A stretch of DNA of 64,000 nt, from contig NZ_JAKQZH010000001.1 of the NCBI RefSeq assembly GCF_022343555.1, forward strand, positions 558,001-622,000, given 5' to 3'. This stretch comes from Marinobacter sp. C7. GTDB taxonomy: Bacteria > Pseudomonadota > Gammaproteobacteria > Pseudomonadales > Oleiphilaceae. Shown one piece after another: positions 1 through 10,938 of the stretch. Made by a program: the position numbers and the translations under genes. The notes beneath the pieces were generated by a model. The model was not told the origin of the DNA. It was given only the letters and a program-made list of their open reading frames with translations, and ran no database searches. The stretch's first letter is position 1; each line of letters opens with the position of its first letter.

Positions 1-1001
1 CGGCTCATGGCAGCGATGGTACCGGAACGGTTGATCACGAGAATTTCGGTTACCAGGCCCGGGTGTACCGACTTCCATTCCCGGAGTGCCTGTGAGGCTG
101 GCAGTTCAAGTATCCGTTGGGCCAGGGGGATGGCTCGTTCGGGGGCCTGCGCCTGCCAGTTCCGATCGATGTTCCGGATGTCTTCGGTGCCCTCGATGGA
201 CGGACCGTCGGCCAGGGCCTGGCGGAGATCGACCTGCTGCGCCAGTTCCTGCAACAGCGGCGTTGCCAGGTGTTCGGCCTGACGGCGTTCGGTCGAGGAC
301 AGTGTGATGTGATCTTCCATGCAGCCGGAGAGGGCCCGATTGAAAGCCGCCATGAACTCCGGGTGGCGGCTGTCAAACTGGCGGTTCAGGTACAGATAGA
401 GCGGCGCATAGCGTACGAACTGCATGTGCATGGTTTCGAGGTTTTCGCCCATTGGCCCCGCCAGCTCCGACATCAGGCGCCGATCCATCAACGCGGCGTC
501 GATCCGGTTTCGCTGCAACAGCGCGAGCAGCTGTTCGGGCGTGGCAACGGTGAGGAAATCTGCATAGCCGCTGGCTTCCATCCAGGCCAGCTCGTTGCTG
601 CCATTGACCACGCCAATGCGGGCCTTCGAGGGCTCCGTTTGCGCCTCGGTGCTGAAAAAGTACCATTCTTCCAGTGCCACCGGATCGCTTCGCATACCGG
701 CGCTATCCAGTTCGGTGGAGGCATCAAGGGCGAAGTAGCCGTCGATCATGTCCCGGCGTAGCTCATACAGGGCCCTGTTCTGCGGCGCCAGGCGGATCTG
801 CGGCGACCATCCGGCCTCCCGGGCAGCACAGGTGACGGTTTCCACAGTCTCACCAGCCACAGAGACCTTTTGATCCAGCAGCTGGATCCGGGACTGGTAA
901 GGGGGAGCTTCGTAGGTATAGAGTTCGAGGGTCCGTGGGTCTGCCACAGTCACGGAAGATGCCAAGATCGGCATGAGCCACAGCAACTGCCTGGCAATCA
1001 T
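1..1001 (-). CDS. Periplasmic solute-binding protein, partial (C-terminus beyond left edge)
   Basis: The reading frame stays open on the minus strand from an ATG at 1001 to the window edge, giving about 333 residues without a stop. It starts with a secretion signal (MIARQLLWLMPILASSVTVA) followed by DPRTLELYTYEAPPYQS, the usual opening of an extracellular solute-binding protein family 3 domain, and the next 220 or so residues fit that fold. The last visible part (LREWKSVHPGLVTEILVINRSGTIAAMS) looks like the start of a second, sensor-like domain, so the protein may be a periplasmic sensor rather than a transporter subunit. It is divergent from the response regulator at 1120 and no ABC permease lies beside it. 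Ligand unknown. Confidence 0.72.
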   Translation of the reverse strand, partial: MIARQLLWLMPILASSVTVADPRTLELYTYEAPPYQSRIQLLDQKVSVAGETVETVTCAAREAGWSPQIRLAPQNRALYELRRDMIDGYFALDASTELDSAGMRSDPVALEEWYFFSTEAQTEPSKARIGVVNGSNELAWMEASGYADFLTVATPEQLLALLQRNRIDAALMDRRLMSELAGPMGENLETMHMQFVRYAPLYLYLNRQFDSRHPEFMAAFNRALSGCMEDHITLSSTERRQAEHLATPLLQELAQQVDLRQALADGPSIEGTEDIRNIDRNWQAQAPERAIPLAQRILELPASQALREWKSVHPGLVTEILVINRSGTIAAMS

Positions 1002-1119
1002 GATGGTCGTCTCGTCCCTGTTGACTATCGTGCCCTCAGACTAGCAGGCGCAGCGGGCTTTTGCCGAACAACGTTTGGGCATATCCTTGTAACCATGAAA
1101 AACAACAAGATCCGAGGTC

Positions 1120-1836
1120 ATGACAGACACCAAAGCGTCTATCCTGGTCGTCGATGACGATGCTGCCATCCGGGAGTTACTGCAGGAACATCTGTCGCGG
1201 GTCGGCTATGAGATAAGGACGGCCGGCGATGGCGACGAAATGCGAGAACTACTGGGGGAGCGACCCGCCGACCTTATCGTTCTGGACGTCATGCTCCCGG
1301 GGGATGACGGCTTCACCCTGTGCCGGCAGATCCGGGAGCATTCCCAGGTGCCGATCATCATGCTGACAGCCAGTTCCGACGAGACCGACCGTGTGGTGGG
1401 CCTGGAGATCGGCGCCGATGACTACCTGGCAAAACCATTCAGTGCCCGGGAACTGCAGGCCCGGGTCAAGGCGCTGCTGCGGCGGGCGCGGTTTGCCAGG
1501 GCCGAGAATCCTCGTTTCATCCTGTTTGACCGTTGGCGCCTGGATACCCTGGCCCATGAGCTGATCGACGAGAGCGGTCAGTCGACGGCGTTGTCCGGTG
1601 CCGATTTCGCGCTGCTGCAGCTGTTCCTGAACCATCCCAATCAGGTCCTGGACCGGGATACTATTTCCGATGTCACGCGTGGGCGAGAGTCCATGCCTCT
1701 GGACCGGGTGGTGGATGTCGCGGTCAGCCGGCTCCGGCAACGGCTCGGGGATCAGGGGCGTAACCCCAGACTGATCAAGACAGTACGGGGAGCGGGATAC
1801 CTGCTCGCTGCCACGGTAAGTCATGGCCCTGAATAG
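1120..1836 (+). CDS. gltR: OmpR-family response regulator, GltR-like
   Basis: A 238-aa response regulator. The N-terminal receiver domain has the acidic pocket VDDD (11-14), phosphoacceptor Asp56 in DLIVLDVMLPG and the conserved Lys in ADDYLAKPF. The C-terminal half is an OmpR-type winged helix ending LIKTVRGAGYLL. A GAGGT ribosome site precedes the ATG. It overlaps the sensor kinase by 14 bp, so the two are translated together. In Pseudomonas the same order (regulator, kinase, porin, sugar ABC transporter) is the GltR/GtrS glucose-uptake locus; the assignment here rests on that synteny. The visible target would be the porin and transporter immediately downstream. Confidence 0.8.
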   Translation: MTDTKASILVVDDDAAIRELLQEHLSRVGYEIRTAGDGDEMRELLGERPADLIVLDVMLPGDDGFTLCRQIREHSQVPIIMLTASSDETDRVVGLEIGADDYLAKPFSARELQARVKALLRRARFARAENPRFILFDRWRLDTLAHELIDESGQSTALSGADFALLQLFLNHPNQVLDRDTISDVTRGRESMPLDRVVDVAVSRLRQRLGDQGRNPRLIKTVRGAGYLLAATVSHGPE

Positions 1837-3289
1837 TTCCGCCAAAGAGAGCTCACTGCTCTGGCGCTGGGTGCCCTCATCCCTGCTTGGACGGGTGTTG
1901 CTGCTGACGCTGCTGGCCATGGCCGGTGCCCAGGTCATTTCCAGCGCGGCCTGGGTTGCCACCTATCGGGCCCAACAGGAGGAAGGCCTGGTCGCCACCA
2001 CGCGCAACCTGGCCCAGTCCGCGTCGGCCACCGTGCAGTTTTTCAACTCGCTGCCTCAGGAATACCGTCACATCGTGCTGGACCAGTTGCGGGACATGGG
2101 GGGAACCCGATTTTTTGTCTCCCTGAACAGCAAGCGCATCGACATGACTCCGTTGCCCGACACCGCCCGCAAGCAGCTGGTCATGGAGGAAGTGCGTTCG
2201 GTTCTGCGCCAGCGCCTGGGTAACCGCATCAACCTGCATGTGGACTTCGTGCATCCCGACAATCTGCGGATCCTGAATACTGAACTGCCCCTCGACGCCT
2301 TGCCGCGCTCCTGGGCCCATTACGCCTTGACTCTGGAACCGCTCAATCCGCCGGTGATGGTGACCCAGATCGAGGTGGATCAGGATGAGTGGCTGTACCT
2401 CGCCGCCGCCCTGCCGGCACCGTTTGTCTCCCTGGAAGAGGAGGGAATACCCGGCCAGCAGATCCTGTTCGTGGTAGTCATGATCGGCATTCTGTTCCCC
2501 GTGCTGGCGTGGCTGATCCGGCAACAGACGCGCCCCCTTCGCAAACTGGCGAGGGCAGCCAGAGATCTGCCGCTGGATGACGCTACACCGCCACTGAAGG
2601 AGCAGGGCAGTGCCGAGATTGTCGCCGTCACCCGCAGCTTCAATACCATGCGTCGACGGCTGCAGAGCTACATCAGTGACCGGGAACAGTTGTTTCGCGC
2701 CATTTCCCATGATCTGAAAACCCCAATTACCCGACTGCGGCTGCGGGTCGACCTCGTTGAGGACGAGCCCATGCGACAGCGGTTGGAGGCGGATCTGCAG
2801 GAACTGGAGTTGCTCGTCAAGAATGCGCTTCAGTCCATGAAAGACACGGATATCCACGAGAACGCCGAACCGGTGGACGTGGAGCGCATGTTGCGCGGTA
2901 TGGCCGAGGCTTATCAGTCGGGAGAGTCGTGCCGTGTCACCGTACAGGGACACTGCCGGCGCTATCGTGGCAAACCACTGGCGCTGAAGCGATGCCTGGG
3001 CAATCTGGTGGATAACGCGGTCAAGTACGGTCAGGTTGCCCGGGTCCGTATCGAGGACGAATCGGGCCGGCTGGTGGTCCACGTGGAAGACGAGGGGCCC
3101 GGGGTGCCGGAGGAGGAGTTGTCACGCATTTTCGAACCCTATTACCGCCTGCAGACGAGCCAACGCCAGGGGCATGGGCTCGGCCTGGGCATTGCCCGCA
3201 ATATTGCCCAGAATCATGGTGGAGAACTTGCCATCACCAACCGGTCGGAGGGTGGGCTCCACGTCGTACTTACGTTGCCCCGGCACTGA
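1823..3289 (+). CDS. gtrS: Sensor histidine kinase, GtrS-like
   Basis: A 488-aa inner-membrane kinase with two transmembrane segments (about 23-45 and 213-233) enclosing a periplasmic sensor of some 165 residues. A HAMP linker, the H-box FRAISHDLKTPITRLRLR (His296) and an ATPase domain with NLVDNAVKYG, EDEGPGV and GHGLGLGIA follow. It should phosphorylate the regulator encoded just upstream. In Pseudomonas GtrS the periplasmic domain senses 2-ketogluconate or 6-phosphogluconate; whether this divergent sensor domain does the same cannot be read from the sequence. Confidence 0.78.
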   Translation: MALNSSAKESSLLWRWVPSSLLGRVLLLTLLAMAGAQVISSAAWVATYRAQQEEGLVATTRNLAQSASATVQFFNSLPQEYRHIVLDQLRDMGGTRFFVSLNSKRIDMTPLPDTARKQLVMEEVRSVLRQRLGNRINLHVDFVHPDNLRILNTELPLDALPRSWAHYALTLEPLNPPVMVTQIEVDQDEWLYLAAALPAPFVSLEEEGIPGQQILFVVVMIGILFPVLAWLIRQQTRPLRKLARAARDLPLDDATPPLKEQGSAEIVAVTRSFNTMRRRLQSYISDREQLFRAISHDLKTPITRLRLRVDLVEDEPMRQRLEADLQELELLVKNALQSMKDTDIHENAEPVDVERMLRGMAEAYQSGESCRVTVQGHCRRYRGKPLALKRCLGNLVDNAVKYGQVARVRIEDESGRLVVHVEDEGPGVPEEELSRIFEPYYRLQTSQRQGHGLGLGIARNIAQNHGGELAITNRSEGGLHVVLTLPRH

Positions 3290-3296
3290 GCGGCCA

Positions 3297-3316
3297 ATGT
3301 AACAAAGGTGTTACAT
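3297..3316. promoter_or_regulatory. Palindrome between kinase and porin genes
   Basis: Perfect 7-bp arms ATGTAAC and GTTACAT are separated by 6 bp (AAAGGT). The element starts 8 bp after the kinase stop codon and lies about 85 bp upstream of the porin ATG. No T-tract follows, so an operator is more likely than a terminator. It is a candidate binding site for the upstream response regulator or a sugar repressor. Confidence 0.45.
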
Positions 3317-3375
3317 CGGTCTTTCAGTTTGATACTCATCGTCTCGGTTTCCTGCCATAGACTCCGGAGTTGTGA

Positions 3376-4833
<1,458 letters not shown>

Positions 4834-4863
4834 ACCTGACCGGAACAACAAGAAGGAGTGACC

Positions 4864-6123
4864 ATGAACATGTTCAAGAAAACCCTTACCGCTGCGACCG
4901 TGGCCGCAGCCTTGCTGCCGGCCCAGGCCCTTCAGGCCGGTGAAGTGGAAGTGCTGCACTGGTGGACCGCTGGCGGCGAAGCGCGGGCCGCGGCTGCCCT
5001 CAAGGAAATGATGGAAGAACAGGGCCACAGCTGGAAAGACTTTGCCGTGGCCGGTGGTGGCGGTGAAGCGGCCATGACTGTGCTCAAGACCCGGGCGGTG
5101 TCCGGCAACCCGCCGGCGGCGGCCCAGATCAAGGGTCTGGATATCCGCGAATGGGCCAAGCTGGGTTTCCTGACCAGCCTGGACGATGTGGCCGAGGCCA
5201 ACAACTGGCACCAGCTGATTCCGCCGGTGATCGCCGATGTTATGAAGTATGAGGGCGAGTACGTGGCCGTGCCGGTGAATGTACACCGGGTCAACTGGCT
5301 CTGGGCCAACCCGGACGTGCTGGAAGACGCCGGCGTGTCGGTTCCCACGAGTCTGGACGAGTTCTACCGGGCCGCCGAAAAGCTGGAGGCAGCCGGTGTG
5401 ATTCCTCTGGCCCATGGTGGGCAGCCCTGGCAGGACGCCACTGTATTCGAGGCCGTGGCCCTTGCGGTCATGGGACCGGAGGACTACGCCAAAGCCTTCG
5501 TCGAGCACGATATGGAGGTGATCAACAGTGCCCTGATGGAGGAAGTGTTCACCGAGTTCGCCAAGGTGATGAGCTACGTGGACGACAACGCGGCTGGTCG
5601 TGACTGGAACACCGCCACCGGTATGGTGATCCGGGGGGAAGCCGCCATGCAGATCATGGGGGACTGGGCCAAGGGCGAATTCACCGCCGCCGGCCTGACA
5701 CCGGGTGAGGACTACGTCTGCGCGCCGGCACCGGGTACCACCGGCGAGTTCACCTTCAACGTGGACTCCTTTGCCATGTTCAGCCTGAGTGATGAGGAGA
5801 ACTCGGAAGCACAGAGGGACCTGGCGCGGACGATCATGGAGCCGGAGTTCCAGACCGTGTTCAACAAGGCGAAAGGCTCTATTCCCGTGCGCACGGACAT
5901 GGATATGGGCGGCTTCGATGCCTGTGCCCAGGCTTCCATGGACACCTTCAAGAGCAGTGCCGATGACGGCGGCCTGGTACCCAGCTTTGCCCACGGACTG
6001 GCCACCACCAGCTATGTCCAGGGCCAGATCTTTGATGTTGTCACCAATTTCGTGAATTCCGACGACAAGGATCCGGTCCGGGCCACCGACCAGCTGGCGG
6101 CTGCTATCCAGGCGGCACTCTGA
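4864..6123 (+). CDS. Sugar ABC transporter periplasmic substrate-binding protein
   Basis: A 419-aa family-1 extracellular solute-binding protein with a signal peptide cut near ALQA/G (residue 25). The mature start ([25 protein letters not shown]) and the [12 protein letters not shown] segment resemble the glucose/mannose-binding proteins of Pseudomonas (GltB) and Thermus. The ATG at 4864 is preferred over a GTG at 4858 because AAGGAG (4852-4857) sits 6 nt before the ATG but directly abuts the GTG. It is the first cistron after the porin, and its product would bind the sugar in the periplasm and deliver it to the two permeases. Confidence 0.85.
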   Translation: MNMFKKTLTAATVAAALLPAQALQAGEVEVLHWWTAGGEARAAAALKEMMEEQGHSWKDFAVAGGGGEAAMTVLKTRAVSGNPPAAAQIKGLDIREWAKLGFLTSLDDVAEANNWHQLIPPVIADVMKYEGEYVAVPVNVHRVNWLWANPDVLEDAGVSVPTSLDEFYRAAEKLEAAGVIPLAHGGQPWQDATVFEAVALAVMGPEDYAKAFVEHDMEVINSALMEEVFTEFAKVMSYVDDNAAGRDWNTATGMVIRGEAAMQIMGDWAKGEFTAAGLTPGEDYVCAPAPGTTGEFTFNVDSFAMFSLSDEENSEAQRDLARTIMEPEFQTVFNKAKGSIPVRTDMDMGGFDACAQASMDTFKSSADDGGLVPSFAHGLATTSYVQGQIFDVVTNFVNSDDKDPVRATDQLAAAIQAAL

Positions 6124-6176
6124 TCCGGTAGGGGCCATCCCGCCGGATGGCCCCCGATCCTCTCGGGAGAACTCTC

Positions 6177-7103
6177 ATGGAACACATTCAACGTCACCCC
6201 GCCCGGGTGGCCAGAGCGCCCTCGCGCCTGCTGGACGGGTTGCAGCGCTGGTTACCGAAGCTGGTCGTGGCTCCCACCTTTGTCCTGGTCGGCATTGGTA
6301 TCTACGGCTACATGCTCTGGACCGGTGTGCTGTCCTTTACCAGTTCCAGCTTCCTGCCGGTCTATGACTTCGTCGGGTTCGACCAATACGCGAAGCTGAT
6401 GAGCAATGACCGCTGGCTGACAGCCTCGGTCAACCTGGGCATCTTTGGCGGCCTGTTCATCCTCAGCTGCCTGCTGATCGGTGTGGTGCTGGCCATTTTC
6501 CTGGACCAGAAGATTCGCCAGGAAGGTGCCATCCGTACCATCTACCTGTATCCCATGGCGCTGTCCATGATCGTCACCGGTACCGTGTGGAAGTGGATCC
6601 TCAATCCCAGCCTGGGCCTGGAGAAGCTGATGCACGACTGGGGCTGGACCACGTTCAGTTTCGACTGGCTGGTCAGTTCCGATATGGCCATCTACACCAT
6701 CGTGATGGCAGCAGTCTGGCAGGCCTCCGGGTTCGTCATGGCCCTGTTCCTGGCCGGCCTGCGCGGTGTGGATTCCTCGATCATCCGTGCCGCCCGGGTC
6801 GATGGCGCCAGCCTGCCGCTGATCTACTGGAAGATCATCCTGCCCTCCCTGAGGCCGGTGTTCTTCAGTGCCGTGATGGTGCTTGCCCACATTGCCATCA
6901 AGAGCTTTGACCTGGTCATGGCGATGACCGCCGGCGGCCCCGGTTACTCCACCGATCTGCCCGCCGTGTTCATGTACGCCCATACCTTCACCCGCGGTCA
7001 GATGGGACTGGGTTCGGCCAGCGCCATGTTGATGCTGGGCGCCATCCTGGCCCTGATCGTGCCCTACCTTTACTCGGAACTGAGGGAGAAACGCCATGAC
7101 TGA
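6177..7103 (+). CDS. Sugar ABC transporter permease 1 (CUT1 family)
   Basis: A 308-aa inner-membrane permease (MalF/GltF type) with about six transmembrane helices. The cytoplasmic EAA loop that contacts the ATPase is IIRAARVDGASLPLIYWKII. The ATG at 6177, with GGGAGA upstream, is preferred over an in-frame ATG 30 bp earlier that lacks a ribosome site. It overlaps the next permease gene by 8 bp. It pairs with the downstream permease to form the channel. Confidence 0.86.
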   Translation: MEHIQRHPARVARAPSRLLDGLQRWLPKLVVAPTFVLVGIGIYGYMLWTGVLSFTSSSFLPVYDFVGFDQYAKLMSNDRWLTASVNLGIFGGLFILSCLLIGVVLAIFLDQKIRQEGAIRTIYLYPMALSMIVTGTVWKWILNPSLGLEKLMHDWGWTTFSFDWLVSSDMAIYTIVMAAVWQASGFVMALFLAGLRGVDSSIIRAARVDGASLPLIYWKIILPSLRPVFFSAVMVLAHIAIKSFDLVMAMTAGGPGYSTDLPAVFMYAHTFTRGQMGLGSASAMLMLGAILALIVPYLYSELREKRHD

Positions 7104-7965
7104 TGTGGTTCGTACCGGCTTTCGCCCCAGCCGCGTGGCCATCTATGGGGTTTTGCTCCTGGCCGCGCTGGTCTACCTGATCCCGCTGTTCATCATGCTG
7201 GTGACCAGCTTCAAGACGCCCATGGACATCCGCACCGGCAACCTGATGGCCCTGCCCACGGACTGGACCACCATCGGCTGGACCAAGGCCTGGTCCGAGG
7301 CCTGTACCGGTGTCGAGTGCAATGGCATCAGCGGGTATTTCTGGAACTCATTCAAGATGACCGTGCCGGCCGTGCTGATCTCGACCCTGCTGGGTGCCTT
7401 CAACGGCTATGTGCTGTCCAAGTGGAAATTCCGAGGCTCGGACCTGTTCTTCGGCATGCTGCTGTTCGGCTGCTTTGTACCCTTCCAGGTCGTGTTGCTG
7501 CCCATGGCGGCGACCCTGGGCCAGTTGGGCCTGGCCAACACCACCACCGGCCTGGTACTGGTGCATGTGATCTATGGTGTGGCCTTCACCACGCTGTTCT
7601 TCCGGAACTATTACGTGGCCATTCCGGACGCCCTGATCAAGGCAGCCCGACTGGACGGTGCCGGCTTCTTCACCATTTTCTTCCGGATCCTGCTGCCCAT
7701 GTCCACGCCCATCTTCATGGTGTCCCTGATCTGGCAGTTCACCCAGATCTGGAACGACTTCCTGTTCGGTGTGGTATTCGCCAGTGGTGACAGCCAGCCC
7801 ATCACGGTGGCGCTGAACAACCTGGTGAACACCAGCACCGGCGTGAAGGAATACAACGTGGATATGGCTGCGGCCATGATCGCCGCGCTGCCCACGCTGG
7901 TGGTCTATATCGTGGCTGGCAAATACTTCATCCGGGGGCTGACCGCCGGATCTGTCAAAGGTTGA
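7096..7965 (+). CDS. Sugar ABC transporter permease 2 (CUT1 family)
   Basis: A 289-aa MalG/GltG-type permease with about six hydrophobic helices and an EAA loop (LIKAARLDGAGFFTIFFRIL). It ends with FIRGLTAGSVKG, a C-terminus typical of MalG-like subunits (GLTAGAVKG). It starts inside the end of permease 1 (8-bp overlap) and is 18 bp from the ATPase gene, so all four transporter genes form one operon. Confidence 0.87.
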   Translation: MTDVVRTGFRPSRVAIYGVLLLAALVYLIPLFIMLVTSFKTPMDIRTGNLMALPTDWTTIGWTKAWSEACTGVECNGISGYFWNSFKMTVPAVLISTLLGAFNGYVLSKWKFRGSDLFFGMLLFGCFVPFQVVLLPMAATLGQLGLANTTTGLVLVHVIYGVAFTTLFFRNYYVAIPDALIKAARLDGAGFFTIFFRILLPMSTPIFMVSLIWQFTQIWNDFLFGVVFASGDSQPITVALNNLVNTSTGVKEYNVDMAAAMIAALPTLVVYIVAGKYFIRGLTAGSVKG

Positions 7966-7983
7966 CCTGAGAGGATAACAACA

Positions 7984-9102
7984 ATGTCTCAACTGGAACT
8001 GCGGAGCATCCGTAAAACCTATCCGGGGGTTGCCGAGGAGACCCTCAAGGGGATCGACATCGACATCGCGTCCGGTGAATTCCTGATCCTGGTGGGCCCA
8101 TCCGGGTGCGGCAAGTCCACCCTGATGAATACCATTGCGGGCCTGGAATCGATCACCGACGGGGCCATCGTACTCAACGGCGAGGACATCTCCGGAATGG
8201 AACCGAAGGACCGGGACATCGCCATGGTGTTCCAGTCCTACGCGCTGTATCCGACCATGTCGGTGCGGGAGAACATTGCCTTCGGCCTCAAAATCCGTGG
8301 TCTTCCGAAACACGAGATTGACCAGGAAGTGGAACGGGTGGCCGATCTGCTGCAGATCTCCCAGCTGCTGAACAAGAAGCCGGCGAACCTGTCCGGCGGT
8401 CAGCAGCAGCGGGTGGCCATGGGGCGGGCCCTGGCCCGACGGCCGCGCATCTATCTGTTTGACGAGCCGCTCTCCAATCTGGACGCCAAGCTACGGGTAG
8501 AGATGCGGACCGAGATCAAGAAGCTGCACCAGCGGCTGAAGACCACCATCGTGTACGTGACCCACGACCAGATCGAGGCCATGACCCTGGCCGACCGGAT
8601 TGCCGTGCTCAAGGACGGCGAGCTGCAACAACTGGGCACGCCGAAAGAGGTCTACGACCGACCGGAAAACCTGTTTGTGGCCGGATTCATGGGATCACCG
8701 GCCATGAGCTTTGTGCCGGTGACGGTCGAGCAGGGTGACAACGGCCTGCAAGCGGAAGTGCGGGGCAACGATGGCCGTGCCATCAAGCTGCCGGTGCCGG
8801 AATTCCTGGCGGACCGCGTGGGCCGGGAGGTCATCCTGGGGATCCGCCCGGAGCACATTACCCAGCCCCAGGATCAGAAGAACGACCAGACCCTGGTGGC
8901 CAAGGGCGAGTTCACCATCGAGGTGACGGAACCCACCGGCCCGGATGTGATTGCGCTGATCCAGCTCAACGACACCAATGTGCATTGCCGGATAGATCCG
9001 GAGCACCCGGTGGAGTGGGGCGAGATCGCCGAGCTGATGTTCGACATGAAGAAGGTGGTGTTCTTCGACCCTGAAACCGAAAAGCGGATTGCGCCACACT
9101 GA
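7984..9102 (+). CDS. Sugar ABC transporter ATP-binding protein (MalK/UgpC family)
   Basis: A 372-aa ATPase. Walker A is GPSGCGKST (38-46), the signature LSGGQQQR starts at 136, Walker B is YLFDE (157-161), and VTHDQIEAMTLADR contains the switch His. The C-terminal 130 residues form the TOBE/regulatory domain usual for sugar importers. It energises the two permeases. The stop lies 3 bp from the stop of the convergent photolyase gene, leaving no room for a separate terminator. Confidence 0.88.
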   Translation: MSQLELRSIRKTYPGVAEETLKGIDIDIASGEFLILVGPSGCGKSTLMNTIAGLESITDGAIVLNGEDISGMEPKDRDIAMVFQSYALYPTMSVRENIAFGLKIRGLPKHEIDQEVERVADLLQISQLLNKKPANLSGGQQQRVAMGRALARRPRIYLFDEPLSNLDAKLRVEMRTEIKKLHQRLKTTIVYVTHDQIEAMTLADRIAVLKDGELQQLGTPKEVYDRPENLFVAGFMGSPAMSFVPVTVEQGDNGLQAEVRGNDGRAIKLPVPEFLADRVGREVILGIRPEHITQPQDQKNDQTLVAKGEFTIEVTEPTGPDVIALIQLNDTNVHCRIDPEHPVEWGEIAELMFDMKKVVFFDPETEKRIAPH

Positions 9103-9105
9103 TGG

Positions 9106-10638
9106 CTACAGTTGCTCCAGGTTCGCCAGCACATGCTCGGCGCGCCGGAGCAGCGCCTGCCGTTTTTCCGGGTTCTGCTTGTCCCAGTTCCGGTACATCA
9201 TGCCCATGCGCGGGTTGTTGGCGAAATCCTCCCGGTGCCGGTCGATGAAATGCCAGTACAGGGCGTTGAACGGGCAGGCATCGGTTTCGGTGGCTTTGTT
9301 CACCCTGTAATGGCAGTTGCTGCAGTGGTCGGACATGCGCTGGATGTACTTGCCGCTGGCCGCGTAGGGTTTGGATCCCAGGTAGCCACCGTCGGCGTGC
9401 ATCACCATGCCCAGCACATTGGGCAGTTCCACCCAGTCATAGGCGTCGGCGTAGACCGCCAGGTACCAGTCACAGATCTCCTCCGGTCTGATGCCCGCCA
9501 GCAGGGCGAAATTGCCGGTCACCATCAGGCGCTGGATGTGGTGGGCGTAGGCATTCCGACGGGTGGCATCGATGGCCTTGTGCATGCAGCGCATTTTCGT
9601 TTCGCCGGTCCAGTAGAACCAGGGCAGGGCGCGGCTGTTGCCCAGGCGGTTTTCCTGCGCATAGCCCGGCATGTTCAGCCAGTAGATGCCCCGGACAAAT
9701 TCGCGCCAACCAAGGATCTGCCGGATGAAGCCTTCCACTGCATTGATCGGTGCCCGCCCGGCGTACCAGGCCTGTGCTGCCGCCTCACAAACTGCCATTG
9801 GATCCAGCAGGCCGCAGTTGAGGTAGGGCGACAGGATGGAATGGAACAGCCAGTCCTCGGTATCGGAGATGGCGTCCTGGTAGTCTCCGAAACAGGGCAG
9901 GGCGAAGTCGATGAAATGCTCCAGGGCCGCCTCCGCATCCTCTGGAGTAACGGCGAAGTGGAAGTCGTCGGTTGTGCCGAAATGCCCGGCGAAGTGTTCA
10001 TTCACCAGGTTGATGACCTCCGAGGTGATTTCGTCGGGTTCTACCCGGAAGGGCGCGGGCGCTGGCGGCTTGCCGGTCCACTTCTTGCGATTGTCGGCAT
10101 CAAAGTTCCACTGGCCGCCTTCAGGCTCTCCTTCGGGTGTCATCAGCAAGCCGGTTTTGCGCCGCATCTCCCGGTAGAAGAATTCCATTCGCAGCTGTTT
10201 CCGGTCTTTTGCCCAATCGGTAAACTCATCCTTACTGGCAATAAACCGTGTGTCCGGGCGGATTTCCACCGGCACGCCGAGCCGCTCGTGCCACTGGCTG
10301 ATCTGTTCATGCAGCCGCCACTCGCCGCACTCGGTGGTGATGATCCTTTCTGCCCTTGTTCGTTGCACCTGATCGGCCACCACCGCCTCCAGGCTCTGGT
10401 GTGAATTGTCCGGGTGATAGCGCTGGTAGTGCACCTGCCAGCCGTCGTCCCTCAGGCGGTCGGCGAAGTGGCGCATGGCGCTGAACAGCAGCACCAGCTT
10501 TTTCTTGTGGTGGTTGGTGTAACTGGCCTCGTCGTGGACTTCCGCCATGACGATGAGATCCTCGTTACGATCGGCCCCATCCAGGGCGCTCAGGTTGGGG
10601 GAGAGCTGATCGCCCAGAATGAGGATAAGGTTGGCCAT
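9106..10638 (-). CDS. phrB: Fe-S prokaryotic (6-4) photolyase (PhrB / FeS-BCP family)
   Basis: A 510-aa protein of the deoxyribodipyrimidine photolyase-related family, which uses light to repair UV (6-4) lesions with FAD, a lumazine antenna and a [4Fe-4S] cluster. The N-terminal Rossmann antenna domain begins MANLILILGDQLSPNL. The FAD domain contains YAHHIQRLMVTGNFALL and NVLGMVMHADGG. The cluster ligands are Cys351, Cys439, Cys442 and Cys455, the same spacing as in Agrobacterium PhrB (350, 438, 441, 454). It is transcribed toward the sugar ABC operon as a single gene. Confidence 0.92.
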   Translation of the reverse strand: MANLILILGDQLSPNLSALDGADRNEDLIVMAEVHDEASYTNHHKKKLVLLFSAMRHFADRLRDDGWQVHYQRYHPDNSHQSLEAVVADQVQRTRAERIITTECGEWRLHEQISQWHERLGVPVEIRPDTRFIASKDEFTDWAKDRKQLRMEFFYREMRRKTGLLMTPEGEPEGGQWNFDADNRKKWTGKPPAPAPFRVEPDEITSEVINLVNEHFAGHFGTTDDFHFAVTPEDAEAALEHFIDFALPCFGDYQDAISDTEDWLFHSILSPYLNCGLLDPMAVCEAAAQAWYAGRAPINAVEGFIRQILGWREFVRGIYWLNMPGYAQENRLGNSRALPWFYWTGETKMRCMHKAIDATRRNAYAHHIQRLMVTGNFALLAGIRPEEICDWYLAVYADAYDWVELPNVLGMVMHADGGYLGSKPYAASGKYIQRMSDHCSNCHYRVNKATETDACPFNALYWHFIDRHREDFANNPRMGMMYRNWDKQNPEKRQALLRRAEHVLANLEQL

Positions 10639-10800
10639 GAGAACAAACTCCGTCGGTTACGGGTTACACCAAAGAGGTAGGCAGAATACGCCAAGGGCGC
10701 AAGGGTGGTTCAGTGCGGGGGATGCTAGACTGAAACTCATGATCAGCTGACACGCATCAAGCCCTGCCGGGCCGGAGTCAGCGATAATGTTCGTAAAGAG

Positions 10801-10891
10801 GGGGTCAGAAGAAGGCTTTCTTCTGACCCCGGAGCAGTCCCCCGAACTCTGACATGCACCTGGGGTCTGATGAAAACCTTCATCTGACCCC
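10801..10891. repeat. Two 30-bp hairpin repeats (GGGGTCAG family)
   Basis: Copies at 10801-10830 and 10862-10891, 61 bp apart. Each has two 13-nt arms around a 4-nt loop. The first is of the AGAAGAA/TTCTTCT subtype, the second of the GATGAA/TTCATC subtype with one T-T mismatch (GGGGTCTG arm). They sit between divergent phrB and hemN. The rest of the 300-bp gap (10639-10938) shows no gene. Confidence 0.85.
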
Positions 10892-10938
10892 CAATTTGGA
10901 CTTCAACTCCCGTTTTCACCGACCAACCCGAGTGACCT

